Shown here: piece by piece, positions 22,490 to 30,755 of the stretch | Layout of the letters: each line of letters starts with the position of its first letter | Numbering within the stretch: the first letter of the stretch is position 1 | From: Burkholderiales bacterium | Lineage (GTDB): Bacteria > Pseudomonadota > Gammaproteobacteria > Burkholderiales > Burkholderiaceae_B | Assembly: GCA_027484315.1 (NCBI GenBank) | Contig: JAIXTE010000004.1 | Span: forward strand, 1 to 44,620 | Length of the DNA: 44,620 nucleotides | Direction of reading: 5' to 3' | The notes under the pieces: generated by a model | Told to the model about the DNA's origin: nothing | Database searches by the model: none | What the model saw: only the letters and a program-made list of their open reading frames with translations | Program-made: the position numbers and the translations under genes

Positions 22490-23814
22490 GTGTCTTTGCT
22501 CGCCTGTTTCTGGGTGTTTACACCTTGTTTCTCTTTCTGTTGCAGCCAATGCTGGCGGTTTATCTGATCAAACGAGGCATCAAACAGTCTGAATACAGGC
22601 AGGGCTGGGGGCAGCGGTTCCTCGCCCGATTGCCGGATTTTCCGCCTGTGCCTGCGGGGCAAAAACGAATTTGGGTGCACGCGGTGTCTGTTGGTGAGGC
22701 CAATGCCGTGTCGCCTCTGATCCAGCATTGGGTCAAAGTTCACCCGCAGCATGAATGGGCCATTTCCTGCACCACGCCGACCGGCCTGGCCACATGCCAG
22801 CAACTGTATGCAGGTTTGAATAATGTCCGTTTTTTCTATTTGCCCTATGATTTGCCCTGGTTGGTAACGCAAAGTATCCAGCAGATCAAGCCCGATGCCT
22901 TGTGGATTGTGGAAACCGAACTTTGGCCCAACCTGTTGCTGGGTGCATCCCGGTTAGGTGTTCAGACGGCTTTGCTCAATGCGCGTGTTTCTCCCACCAC
23001 TGGCAAACGATTGGCGCAATTGCAGTTCATCAGCAAACCGGTATTGCGCAGTTTGAGCACGCTGGTTTGCCAAACGGAAGCCGATGCGGCGGTGTTTGAA
23101 AACCTTGGCCGCAAACCGGATGCAATCTGTGGAAATTTGAAGTTTGATGTGGCCTTGAAACCAGAGATTGCCACGTTGGGGCGCAGTTGGCGTGCAGCAT
23201 TGCAGGCTGATCAGGTGTTGTTGTTTGCCAGCAGCCGAGAGGGTGAGGAAGCCCTGTTACTGGATGCGCTAAACCGGTGCCAGTTTTTCAAACGCATGCC
23301 CAATGCCAGTGTGTGGATTGTGCCTCGTCATCCCCAGCGTTTTGAGGCAGTATTTGAATTGATGGCTGAGGCGGCCACACGCATGGGTGTGGCTCGCCCG
23401 GTTCGGCGCAGCGCGTCATTCAATGCTGGAAACAATGTGGCGCTGGCCGGGTTTGGACAGGCGCGCTTGGTGTTGGGTGATTCCATGGGTGAAATGCCTG
23501 CTTACTACAGTGTTGCAGACCTCGCTTTACTGGGTGGGTCCTGGCTGCCCTTTGGCGGGCAAAATTTGATTGAAGCGTGCGCGTATGGTTGTCCCGTCTG
23601 GATGGGGCCCCACACATTTAACTTCACAAAAGCTGCGCAGGATGCAATGGCCGCGAACGCTGCCCGCCGACTCGATCACCTGATGGCTGCCTGTGATGAT
23701 TATCTTGCCGGGTATCAAAGTACGGAATCTGCGAAAAAAGCCGCGTTTGCCTATGCCAGAAGTCACCGTGGGGCGACCCAGCGAAGCTTTGATGTGTTGA
23801 ATCGCTTGGGTTGA
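22486..23814 (+). CDS. waaA: 3-deoxy-D-manno-octulosonic acid (Kdo) transferase
   Basis: 442-residue Kdo transferase that attaches Kdo to lipid IVA; inner-membrane anchored by the hydrophobic helix at residues about 6-28. The catalytic glutamate is E71 in HAVSVGEANAVSP, and LWIVETELWPNLL is the next conserved stretch. The C-terminal CMP-Kdo region includes LVLGDSMGEMPAYYSVADLA and LLGGSWLPFGGQNLIEACA. The start is TTG overlapping the waaC stop (TTGA), with GGGGAAA nine bases upstream. It converges on tolC with 52 bases between stops. Confidence 0.93.
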   Translation: MSVFARLFLGVYTLFLFLLQPMLAVYLIKRGIKQSEYRQGWGQRFLARLPDFPPVPAGQKRIWVHAVSVGEANAVSPLIQHWVKVHPQHEWAISCTTPTGLATCQQLYAGLNNVRFFYLPYDLPWLVTQSIQQIKPDALWIVETELWPNLLLGASRLGVQTALLNARVSPTTGKRLAQLQFISKPVLRSLSTLVCQTEADAAVFENLGRKPDAICGNLKFDVALKPEIATLGRSWRAALQADQVLLFASSREGEEALLLDALNRCQFFKRMPNASVWIVPRHPQRFEAVFELMAEAATRMGVARPVRRSASFNAGNNVALAGFGQARLVLGDSMGEMPAYYSVADLALLGGSWLPFGGQNLIEACAYGCPVWMGPHTFNFTKAAQDAMAANAARRLDHLMAACDDYLAGYQSTESAKKAAFAYARSHRGATQRSFDVLNRLG

Positions 23815-23866
23815 ATCACTTGGGTTGATCGCTCGCCAGTGGACTCGCAGGCGAGGTGGGCCTGCG

Positions 23867-25249
23867 TCATGGAGTCAGCAGGCTGTTCACCTCATTCAGC
23901 GCCGTCGCATTCAATTGACCTGTTGCTGCTTGAAGTTCCAGCATGTTGATGAGGGTGGCGTATTTGGCTTTCGACAAATCGCGTTGTGTGGCATTGAATT
24001 GCTGTTGGGCATTCAGCACATCCACATTGATTCGTATGCCCACCTCAAAAGCGGTTTTATTGGATTGCAAGGCCAGTTCGCTGGATGACAGGGCTGTTTC
24101 AAGTGCCCTGACTTGCGCAAGGCTGCTTTGCACGCCCAAAAAGGCCGCTTTTGCATTTTGCGCTGCACTGCGTTCTGCAAAGTCCCGGTTGTTGAGAGAC
24201 TTTTCCAGAAGCGCCGCCTGTTGTTTCACCTTGCTTTGTGTGGCACCGCCAGCAAAAATAGGCACGTTCATGACCAGGCCAATGGTGGTGCTATCCACAC
24301 CAATGTCGAATGGGCGTCCACTGGTGCCATCAAAAATCTGTTGCTCCGTCTCCACCATCTGGGCGGTCAAGTCCAGTGTGGGCAGGTGTCCGTATCGGGC
24401 CTTGTTGACTTCTGCTTTGGCCACCAGTTGCGCCAATTTGGCCTGTTGGGCCTGCAAATTGTTGTCGCGGGCCTGTGTGGCCCACATGTCTGCATTGTTG
24501 GGGGTGGGGGTGTTCAACCGGGTTTCTGGCTTCAGGGGAAGCAGTGCATCAACGGGCTTGCCCACCATGGTTTCAAGTTGAAGTTGCCGAACGGCCAACT
24601 GGTTTTCTGCAGCCAGTTCCTGAGCCACGACCAGGTCAAACCGGGCTTGGGCTTCCTGTTGGTCGGTGATCGTGGCGCTGCCCACTTCAAAACTGGCTTT
24701 GGCAAAAGCCAGTTGTTCTGCAATGGCAGCTTTCAACAAACTGAGGTTGTCCAGTTCATCGCGCACAGACAGCAAATCAAAATAGGCGCGTGACAAGCGC
24801 AAAATCAGATCCTGTTCTGCCTGCTTGAAACTCAGCCTGCCGATTTCACCAATCAACTGGCCTTGCTTGTGGCTTTCCCAGGCTTGGGGACGAAAAAGGG
24901 CCTGGTTCAAAACCAGGCTGTAGGTGCCGGGGTTTCTGCTGGCACCCACCGACATGCCAAATGCATCGTAGGTGTTTTCCTGCTTCTCAAGCCGGGCACC
25001 CAAATTAACATTCGGCAACAAAGCCGCCAGGCTCTGGTTTTCTGTTTCCAGATCTGCCTGCAGTTGCGAGTTAGCAGCGAGGTATTGTGCGTCGTGTTGC
25101 CGGGCCAAGGCGAACAGATCTGACAGGTTTTTTGGAGCGGGTGTTTGTGCAAAGCCGGCGTTGGCTATTAAGCCCAAGCAAAGCAACAGCAAGGCTTTTA
25201 ATCCCGATGCAACTGATTGCGACTTGTTCATGTTGCTTGGGGTGCGCAT
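23867..25249 (-). CDS. tolC: TolC-family outer membrane efflux protein
   Basis: 460-residue outer-membrane channel subunit for type I secretion and efflux pumps. A signal peptide (ALLLLCLGLIANAGFAQ, cleaved before TPAPKN) leads into two repeated helical outer-membrane-factor domains with long coiled coils, e.g. LSRAYFDLLSVRDELDNLSL and NKTAFEVGIRINVDVLNAQQ. ATG at 25249 is chosen because AGGA lies 10 bases upstream. ATGs at 25267 (overlapping the rhodanese stop) and 25231 are alternatives that leave the mature protein unchanged. It is last in a minus-strand run after the Pcm-like and rhodanese genes. Confidence 0.9.
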   Translation of the reverse strand: MRTPSNMNKSQSVASGLKALLLLCLGLIANAGFAQTPAPKNLSDLFALARQHDAQYLAANSQLQADLETENQSLAALLPNVNLGARLEKQENTYDAFGMSVGASRNPGTYSLVLNQALFRPQAWESHKQGQLIGEIGRLSFKQAEQDLILRLSRAYFDLLSVRDELDNLSLLKAAIAEQLAFAKASFEVGSATITDQQEAQARFDLVVAQELAAENQLAVRQLQLETMVGKPVDALLPLKPETRLNTPTPNNADMWATQARDNNLQAQQAKLAQLVAKAEVNKARYGHLPTLDLTAQMVETEQQIFDGTSGRPFDIGVDSTTIGLVMNVPIFAGGATQSKVKQQAALLEKSLNNRDFAERSAAQNAKAAFLGVQSSLAQVRALETALSSSELALQSNKTAFEVGIRINVDVLNAQQQFNATQRDLSKAKYATLINMLELQAATGQLNATALNEVNSLLTP

Positions 25250-25266
25250 TGGAGTCGGGTCCTGCA

Positions 25267-25602
25267 TTAATAGGTGGGACAGCTTGGATCTACAGTACAC
25301 GACCAGTCGTGAATGCCGCCACGCAAGTTGTAAAGCTTTGAGAAGCCAATGCTTTTTAGGTAAAGGGCGACCTGCTGGCTGCGAATACCGTGGTGGCAGA
25401 TGCATACCACAGCAGTGTCAGGATCAAGGGATTTGGCCTTGTCCATGATTTCACCCATCGGAATCGAGAGGCTACCTGGAAGCTTGCAATATTCCACTTC
25501 CCAGTTTTCCCGGACGTCCAGTAACAATGGCTGCGATTTTTCGGGGCTACCCAGCCACTGGGCCAAATCGGCCGCGCTGATTTGAGCGATGGGCTGGGTC
25601 AT
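25267..25602 (-). CDS. Single-domain rhodanese-like protein
   Basis: 111-residue rhodanese (sulfurtransferase) domain, cytoplasmic. It shows PLLLDVRENWEVEYCKLPGS, IPMGEIM and the active-site loop CHHGIRS with nucleophile C69, then GGIHDWSCTVDPSCP at the end. Such proteins carry persulfide sulfur on the loop cysteine; the physiological acceptor is unknown. It sits 13 bases after the Pcm-like gene stop and just before tolC on the minus strand. The order pcm-like, rhodanese, tolC is one I recall from other Burkholderiales. Confidence 0.9.
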   Translation of the reverse strand: MTQPIAQISAADLAQWLGSPEKSQPLLLDVRENWEVEYCKLPGSLSIPMGEIMDKAKSLDPDTAVVCICHHGIRSQQVALYLKSIGFSKLYNLRGGIHDWSCTVDPSCPTY

Positions 25603-25615
25603 GCCTTCCTATTCC

Positions 25616-26284
25616 TCAGAATACGAATTCACTGGCTTTGGGCGAGTTGACCAACAGTTTGGTCATAGTTTCGAACAGGGGGGTGGTGATCAATTGGCCA
25701 TCCCGGGATTTGCGGGCCAGAACCAGTTGCATGGCGGGGGCCTTGCCCACAACCGCCATCAGTCTGCCCAGCGGGTTCAGGGCGCCCAGCAGCGCCGTGG
25801 GCATGATGGATGTGGCACCCGACAACACGATGGCGTCAAATTGCCCAAGGCTTGCTGCAAGGTCAAAGCCGCAGCCTTCCAGCACCTTCACGCGGGTAAT
25901 ACCATTCTTTTTCAAGTTGCTGCGTGCCAGTTCTGCGATGGCGCCATTCTGTTCCACAGTCGTAACATGGGCACATTGCTGAACCATCAGCGCAGCCATG
26001 TAACCCGTGCCAGTGCCAATTTCCAGCACTTTGTCCTGGTTGCCCAGTTCGAGCTCCTGCAGAATACGCGCTTCCATTTTTGGGCTGAACATTGTTTCGC
26101 CGGTATCCTTGCCGTTGACGCGAATAGGCAGGTCGCAGTCGGTGAAGGCCAGTTTTTCAAGGCCTGTACACATGAAATTTTCCCGTTTTACCACCTCCAG
26201 CAAATCAAGCACGTCCTGATTCAGCACGTTCCATGGACGGATTTGCTGTTCGATCATGTTGAAGCGGGCTTTTTCGAAGTCCAT
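25616..26284 (-). CDS. Protein-L-isoaspartate O-methyltransferase family protein
   Basis: 222-residue SAM-dependent methyltransferase of the Pcm family, whose classical members repair isoaspartyl residues. The SAM-binding loop VLEIGTGTGYMAAL is at about residues 85-98. FDAIVLSGATSIMP and a GRLMAVVG strand follow. The start ATG at 26284 is chosen because family sequences begin MDFEKARFNMIEQQIRPW; an upstream extension would overlap the tetR gene. The region LPIRVNGKDTGETMFSPKM replaces the usual Pcm active-site text, so repair activity is uncertain and another methyl acceptor is possible. It heads the minus-strand run that ends in tolC. Confidence 0.85.
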   Translation of the reverse strand: MDFEKARFNMIEQQIRPWNVLNQDVLDLLEVVKRENFMCTGLEKLAFTDCDLPIRVNGKDTGETMFSPKMEARILQELELGNQDKVLEIGTGTGYMAALMVQQCAHVTTVEQNGAIAELARSNLKKNGITRVKVLEGCGFDLAASLGQFDAIVLSGATSIMPTALLGALNPLGRLMAVVGKAPAMQLVLARKSRDGQLITTPLFETMTKLLVNSPKASEFVF

Positions 26285-26334
26285 GGCGGGTTCTCGCGGG
26301 GTGGTAAATAGATAACTTTCTATTTTAGCAAATT

Positions 26335-27003
26335 TTAGGCAATACGCGATGCCTGCCCCCCCACATGTTGCGGACATGTCAAGCCGTTCAGCACCATCTG
26401 GATGTGGGCTTCAATGTAGCGCATTGGGTTGGTATCAATGCCGCAGCAGGTGTCCATGGTTCTTTTCCACAAACCCAGTGTGACCAGTGGGGCGCACAGC
26501 ACTTGGGCTGCGTACTGGGTATCAATGTCCGAGAACTCACCCCGCGATATGCCGCGTTTCAGGATGGATTCAAGATAGTCCCACCAGGGGCGAACCACCT
26601 CACTGTAAAAAAACCGGGCCAGTTCGGGGAACGCATTGGCTTCAGACAATACGATTTTGGTGATGCTGCTCAGCTTGGTGGATCCGTATTTCAGCCACCA
26701 CAGGTGAATAGCCTCCCGGATCAGGTTGGCGGAGCTTTTGTCTGGTTCCAGCAGGCCCTTGGCTTCCTCCACGATCGGGGATACATGTTCCTTGACCACC
26801 GCTTTCAGCAGCTCTTCCTTGTTGGAGTAATAGAGATACACCGTGCCCTTGCTGACACCGGCGCTTTTGGCGACATCTTCCAGACGGGCTCCTGCGAACC
26901 CTTTCTCGCTGAAAATGGTCAGGGCGGCGTCGAGCAGTTCTTGCGGTCGCTCTTGTTTTCGCCGCGTCCAACGGGGTTGTGCATTCGCCAGACATTGCTT
27001 CAT
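26335..27003 (-). CDS. TetR/AcrR-family transcriptional regulator
   Basis: 222-residue repressor-type protein. The helix-turn-helix covers about residues 17-65: RPQELLDAALTIFSEKGFAG, then LEDVAKSAGVSKGTVYLYY. The rest is a helical ligand-binding domain. ATG at 27003 is the start. An upstream ATG at 27051 lies above the -10 box of the gene's own promoter, so it cannot be transcribed from there. The gene is divergent from ilvE and lies upstream of the pcm-like/rhodanese/tolC run in the same direction. It could regulate tolC and itself, as TetR proteins often control efflux; this is inference. Confidence 0.88.
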   Translation of the reverse strand: MKQCLANAQPRWTRRKQERPQELLDAALTIFSEKGFAGARLEDVAKSAGVSKGTVYLYYSNKEELLKAVVKEHVSPIVEEAKGLLEPDKSSANLIREAIHLWWLKYGSTKLSSITKIVLSEANAFPELARFFYSEVVRPWWDYLESILKRGISRGEFSDIDTQYAAQVLCAPLVTLGLWKRTMDTCCGIDTNPMRYIEAHIQMVLNGLTCPQHVGGQASRIA

Positions 27004-27035
27004 GAGAGTGCTTCTTTTTTTAGGGTGGTTGTTTG

Positions 27036-27066
27036 CACTATAGTGGTTCATTCTTTACCGAGTCAA
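27036..27066 (-). promoter_or_regulatory. Promoter and candidate operator of the tetR gene
   Basis: On the minus strand TTGACT (plus 27061-27066) and TATAGT (plus 27037-27042) are separated by 18 bases, a strong sigma-70 promoter. The -10 lies in the perfect palindrome CACTATAGTG (27036-27045), a likely self-binding site for the TetR protein. Transcription would start near 27030. Confidence 0.7.
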
Positions 27067-27145
27067 CGTACTACGCCCAATTCAACGCTGGTTGGGTTGT
27101 AGAATATGTCGGTTTGGTAAATCTTGGAATTTCGGAGAATTCAGC

Positions 27146-28066
27146 ATGTCAATGGCCGATCGCGATGGCTTTATCTGGTTTGACGGCAAACTTGTGCCGT
27201 GGCGTGAAGCGCAAATTCACGTGCTTACACACAGTTTGCATTACGGCCTGTCCGTGTTTGAAGGCGAGCGCGCCTACAAAACAGACAAGGGTCCCGCCAT
27301 CTTTCGCTTGAAAGAGCACACAGACCGCCTGTTCAATTCGGCCCACATTTATCGCATGCACATGCCATATACCCGTGAGCAAATCATGGAAGCCTGCTGC
27401 GAAGTGGTGCGTGCCAACAAGCTGGACTCGTGCTACATCCGCCCAATTGCCTTTTATGGCTCCGAAAAAATGGGTGTGTCCCCCAAGGGTGCAGCCACCC
27501 ACGTGGCCATTGCCGCCTGGCCCTGGGGCGCATACCTGGGCGAGGAAGGTTTGCAAAAAGGCATTCGCGTGAAAACGTCTTCCTATGCCCGTCACCATGT
27601 GAACGTGACCATGGCACGTGCGAAGTTTGCAGCCACCTATGCCAACTCCATTTTGGCGAACACCGAAGCGGTACAAGACGGCTACGACGAAGCATTGTTG
27701 CTGGACGTGGATGGTTTTGTGGCTGAAGGCGCAGGCGAAAACGTATTTGTGATCAAAGACGGTTGCATCTACGAGCCTGAAATTGCTTCAGCCTTGGTGG
27801 GTATAACCCGTTCAACGATCATTTCGCTGGCCCGTGAAATGGGTCTGGAAGTGGTCAGCAAGCGCTTGACCCGTGATGACATTTACATTGCCGACGAGTG
27901 TTTCTTCACCGGTACCGCCGCTGAGGTAACGCCTGTGCGTGAACTGGACAACCGCACCATTGGTGCAGGTACACGCGGCCCTATCACCGAAGAATTGCAG
28001 AAGCGTTATTTCGACGTGGTGTATGGTCGCAATGACAAGTACGAACACTGGCTGACCCGGGTATAA
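27146..28066 (+). CDS. ilvE: Branched-chain amino acid aminotransferase
   Basis: 306-residue class IV PLP aminotransferase catalysing the last step of Val, Leu and Ile synthesis. It begins [20 protein letters not shown], has the PLP lysine K160 in [13 protein letters not shown], then [19 protein letters not shown] and [20 protein letters not shown], all typical of IlvE. ATG at 27146 is supported by GGAG eight bases upstream. A -10-like TAGAAT lies at 27100-27105. It is followed after five bases by the CHCC zinc-finger gene and then waaF, probably as one transcript. Confidence 0.92.
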   Translation: MSMADRDGFIWFDGKLVPWREAQIHVLTHSLHYGLSVFEGERAYKTDKGPAIFRLKEHTDRLFNSAHIYRMHMPYTREQIMEACCEVVRANKLDSCYIRPIAFYGSEKMGVSPKGAATHVAIAAWPWGAYLGEEGLQKGIRVKTSSYARHHVNVTMARAKFAATYANSILANTEAVQDGYDEALLLDVDGFVAEGAGENVFVIKDGCIYEPEIASALVGITRSTIISLAREMGLEVVSKRLTRDDIYIADECFFTGTAAEVTPVRELDNRTIGAGTRGPITEELQKRYFDVVYGRNDKYEHWLTRV

Positions 28067-28071
28067 CAATC

Positions 28072-28275
28072 ATGATCAGTGACAAAAAAGCAAAACACGA
28101 AACGGTTCAGCTTGATGGCGACCAGTTGCCTGCATTTTGTCCCAACCCGGCCATGCCGGTGTGGAACACACACCCCAAGGTTTATCTGGATGTGACAAAA
28201 ACAGGCAAGGCAGCCTGCCCTTACTGCGGCACGGTTTATACGCTGAAGCCTGGTGCGAAAGTACACGCGCATTGA
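28072..28275 (+). CDS. CHCC-type zinc-finger domain protein
   Basis: 67-residue protein consisting of one zf-CHCC domain, also found in the mitochondrial complex I subunit NDUFS6. The zinc ligands are C23, H34, C49 and C52 (the last two in ACPYCGTVY). The C-terminus has GAKVHAH. It lies between ilvE and waaF on the same strand. Its biochemical role in bacteria is not known to me; in the NDUFS6 family the domain binds zinc during assembly of complex I. Confidence 0.88.
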   Translation: MISDKKAKHETVQLDGDQLPAFCPNPAMPVWNTHPKVYLDVTKTGKAACPYCGTVYTLKPGAKVHAH

Positions 28276-28299
28276 TGCAGCAAGCGTGTTGACGGCAAC

Positions 28300-29337
28300 A
28301 TGAAAATTCTGATTGTTGCCCCCAACTGGATTGGCGATGCGGTGATGAGCCTGTCGCTGATTCAGGCCATGTACAAGGACAAATCACTTTTTGATTCCCT
28401 CGGCCAGCCCTGTGAAATCCACGTGCTGGCTCCGCCTGTTACTGCACCGGTTTACCAGTTCAGCCACGCAGTGCACGCGGTGCATGTAGAACCGTTCGCC
28501 CATGGGCAGTTGCAGTGGGGCTTGCGCCGCAAAGCTGCAAAGGGTCTGAAAAGCCAGAAATTTGATCTGGCCGTGGTGTTGCCCAATTCCCTGAAGTCTG
28601 CACTGTTGCCTTGGCTTGCGGGCATTCCCAAGCGAATTGGATACAACGGCGAATTGCGTACAGCCGTGCTTACCCATGCCTTGCCCAAACCATCCAAAAC
28701 GAACAAGCCACCCATGATTGAGTGGTACGGGCGCCTGGGTGGGGTTCAGCCTGATGCGCTGGCATATCCGGAATTGCAGGTCGAACCCGGCATGGCCACG
28801 GCCGCGCTGAAACAATTCAGTTTGCCCGTGGGTTTCCTGGCCTTGGCCCCAGGCGCGGAGTTTGGTCCTGCCAAACGCTGGCCCGCTGCCCATTTTGCGC
28901 AAGTGGCTGCTGCGTTTCTGGAACAAAATCAGACCCAGCGTGCGGTGTTGTTTGGCGGGCCCAAAGACCAGGCTTTCTGCAGTGAAATTTTGGCACTGCT
29001 GCCGCTGCCTTTGCTTGGCCGTGCTATCAGCCTGGCTGGTTCAACCAGCCTTGCACAGGCCGTGGCCTTGATGTCGGCGGCCAGCCAATTGGTGACCAAT
29101 GATTCAGGCTTGATGCATGTGGCCGCCGCCTTGAATGTGCAGGTTCACGCAGTATTCGGTTCCAGCAGCCCACACCACACCCCTCCCTTGAACAAGGCTG
29201 CCAAGGTCTATTACCTGAACCTGGAATGCAGTCCCTGTTTTCAGCGTGAATGCCCCCTCGGGCACACCGATTGCCTGAAAAAGCTGCCCCCTAAAATGGT
29301 GGCCGATCAGTTGGTACAAGCCCCGCGCGGGGTATGA
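28300..29337 (+). CDS. waaF: Lipopolysaccharide heptosyltransferase II
   Basis: 345-residue GT-B enzyme adding the second heptose of the inner core. The N-terminus KILIVAPNWIGDAVMSLSLI is diagnostic for WaaF. LALAPGAEFGPAKRWPAAHF is the conserved mid-region, and QLVTNDSGLMHVAAALNVQV plus VFGSSSPHHTPPL form the nucleotide-sugar site. C-terminal cysteines (ECSPCFQRECPLGHTDCL) match the family. It completes, with waaC and waaA elsewhere in this window, the Kdo-heptose part of the core. Confidence 0.94.
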   Translation: MKILIVAPNWIGDAVMSLSLIQAMYKDKSLFDSLGQPCEIHVLAPPVTAPVYQFSHAVHAVHVEPFAHGQLQWGLRRKAAKGLKSQKFDLAVVLPNSLKSALLPWLAGIPKRIGYNGELRTAVLTHALPKPSKTNKPPMIEWYGRLGGVQPDALAYPELQVEPGMATAALKQFSLPVGFLALAPGAEFGPAKRWPAAHFAQVAAAFLEQNQTQRAVLFGGPKDQAFCSEILALLPLPLLGRAISLAGSTSLAQAVALMSAASQLVTNDSGLMHVAAALNVQVHAVFGSSSPHHTPPLNKAAKVYYLNLECSPCFQRECPLGHTDCLKKLPPKMVADQLVQAPRGV

Positions 29338-29374
29338 TCTAGCAAGTTCATTACCGACGCAATTTGGCATTACC

Positions 29375-30229
29375 ATGCGTGATTACATCCTGACCATTTC
29401 TTGCCCGGATACTACGGGCATTGTGTACAACGTCAGCAAGTTCTTGTTTGACCAGCAATGCAACATTATTGACTCGGCCCAGTTCGGTGACGAGTCGACC
29501 AACCTGTTTTTTCTGCGGGTCCACTTTTCATTGCCAGTTCAAAGCGCGCTGAGTGAAACGGACTTGCAAGCGAATTTCTCGGCAGTGGCCGCCCCGTTCG
29601 GAATGAAGTACCAGTTTTTCGATGCCAGCGTGAAACCCCGTGTGTTGCTGATGGTTTCGAAGTTTGGTCACTGCCTGAATGATCTTTTGTTCCGCTGGAA
29701 AAGTGGGCAGTTGCCGTGCGAAATTCCTGCCATTGTGTCCAACCATCAGGACTTTGCCTTGCTGGCTGCGTCGTATGGCGTGCCGTTTTATCATTTGCCG
29801 GTCAAGGCAGATGCCAAGGAATTGCAGGAAACCCAAATTCGCCAGATCATTGAAAACGAGAAAATTGATTTGATGGTATTGGCCCGCTACATGCAGATTC
29901 TGTCGCCCGCGCTGTGCCGGGATCTTCTGGGCCGGGTCATCAATATTCACCACAGTTTTTTGCCCAGCTTCAAGGGGGCCAAACCCTATCAGCAGGCGTT
30001 CGACCGGGGCGTGAAGCTGATTGGGGCCACTGCGCATTACGTCACCTCTGACCTGGATGAGGGGCCGATCATTGAGCAGGACGTGGCTCGAGTTGATCAC
30101 TCGCTGACCCCGGAGGAACTCACTGCCCGTGGTCGCGATACGGAATGCATGGTACTGGCCCGCGCCGTGAAATGGCATTGTGAGCACCGCGTGGTCTTGA
30201 ATGGCCATAAAACGGTCGTATTTCAATGA
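29375..30229 (+). CDS. purU: Formyltetrahydrofolate deformylase
   Basis: 284-residue enzyme hydrolysing 10-formyl-THF to formate and THF, balancing one-carbon pools with purine synthesis. An N-terminal ACT regulatory domain (about 5-80, ISCPDTTGIVYNVSKFLFDQ) precedes the formyltransferase-like domain (about 88-270). That domain has the catalytic N190, H192 and D228 in VINIHHSFLPSF and DLDEGPIIEQDV. The segment KGAKPYQQAFDRGVKLIGAT is typical of PurU. It starts 37 bases after waaF and opens a compact plus-strand run that reaches tcdA. Confidence 0.93.
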   Translation: MRDYILTISCPDTTGIVYNVSKFLFDQQCNIIDSAQFGDESTNLFFLRVHFSLPVQSALSETDLQANFSAVAAPFGMKYQFFDASVKPRVLLMVSKFGHCLNDLLFRWKSGQLPCEIPAIVSNHQDFALLAASYGVPFYHLPVKADAKELQETQIRQIIENEKIDLMVLARYMQILSPALCRDLLGRVINIHHSFLPSFKGAKPYQQAFDRGVKLIGATAHYVTSDLDEGPIIEQDVARVDHSLTPEELTARGRDTECMVLARAVKWHCEHRVVLNGHKTVVFQ

Positions 30230-30285
30230 AACAGCATGTACTGGAAGGTGTTTGCCGCACCTTGAACTTTTCTGGAGTGTGTTGA

Positions 30286-30741
30286 GTGTCCCGAGCCAAA
30301 GTAATTCATTCCTCACCCCAAGACATTGAACAAGCCTTCTATGAGGCGCTGGAAGCAGCCGATTTGGAAGCTTTGATGGACCTGTGGGCCGATGATGAGC
30401 ACGTGGTGTGCATTCATCCAGGCGGGCCTCGGGTAGAGGGTTATCATGACGTTCGCGATTCCTGGAAAGAGATTCTCTCGGCCGGAGCTTTGCAAATTCG
30501 AGTGGTGCCGGTACATCGTGTTGAAGGTGTAATGGTGTCTGTTCACAACATTGTTGAACAGGTCATGATGAGCAGTTCCCGGGGTGAGCCCCACGTGGTT
30601 CAGGTCAACGCCACCAATGTGTACCACAAGGGGCCCAATGGCTGGAAGATTGTGATGCACCACGCCAGCCCGGCCATGGACACAGAGGAACTGGCTGAGG
30701 ACGATCTTTCCGAATTCGATCCGCAGCCCACTTTGCATTAA
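30286..30741 (+). CDS. Nuclear transport factor 2-like (SnoaL-type) protein
   Basis: 151-residue protein with the cone-shaped NTF2/SnoaL-like fold. An N-terminal helix (DIEQAFYEALEAADLEALMDLWADDE) is followed by VVCIHPGGPRVEGYHDVRDSW, the usual pocket region, and a beta-rich end with NVYHKGPNGWKIVMHHAS. The start is GTG with GGAG nine bases upstream. Proteins of this fold may be enzymes or binding proteins, so no reaction is assigned. Cytoplasmic; no signal peptide. The YheT-like hydrolase begins 14 bases after it. Confidence 0.8.
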   Translation: MSRAKVIHSSPQDIEQAFYEALEAADLEALMDLWADDEHVVCIHPGGPRVEGYHDVRDSWKEILSAGALQIRVVPVHRVEGVMVSVHNIVEQVMMSSSRGEPHVVQVNATNVYHKGPNGWKIVMHHASPAMDTEELAEDDLSEFDPQPTLH

Positions 30742-30755
30742 AAGCGCAGACCGAC

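Noticed and set aside
23833..23856. CTCGCC...GGCGAG hairpin between waaA and tolC
   Set aside because: A six-base-pair stem with no T-run on either strand; not convincing as a terminator.
26365..27102. A 245-codon open frame opposite tetR
   Set aside because: The TetR helix-turn-helix and its promoter are clear on the minus strand; the plus frame has no family match.
29528..30316. A 262-codon open frame opposite purU
   Set aside because: The purU active-site residues are on the other strand. This translation is His/Gln-rich and unrecognisable.
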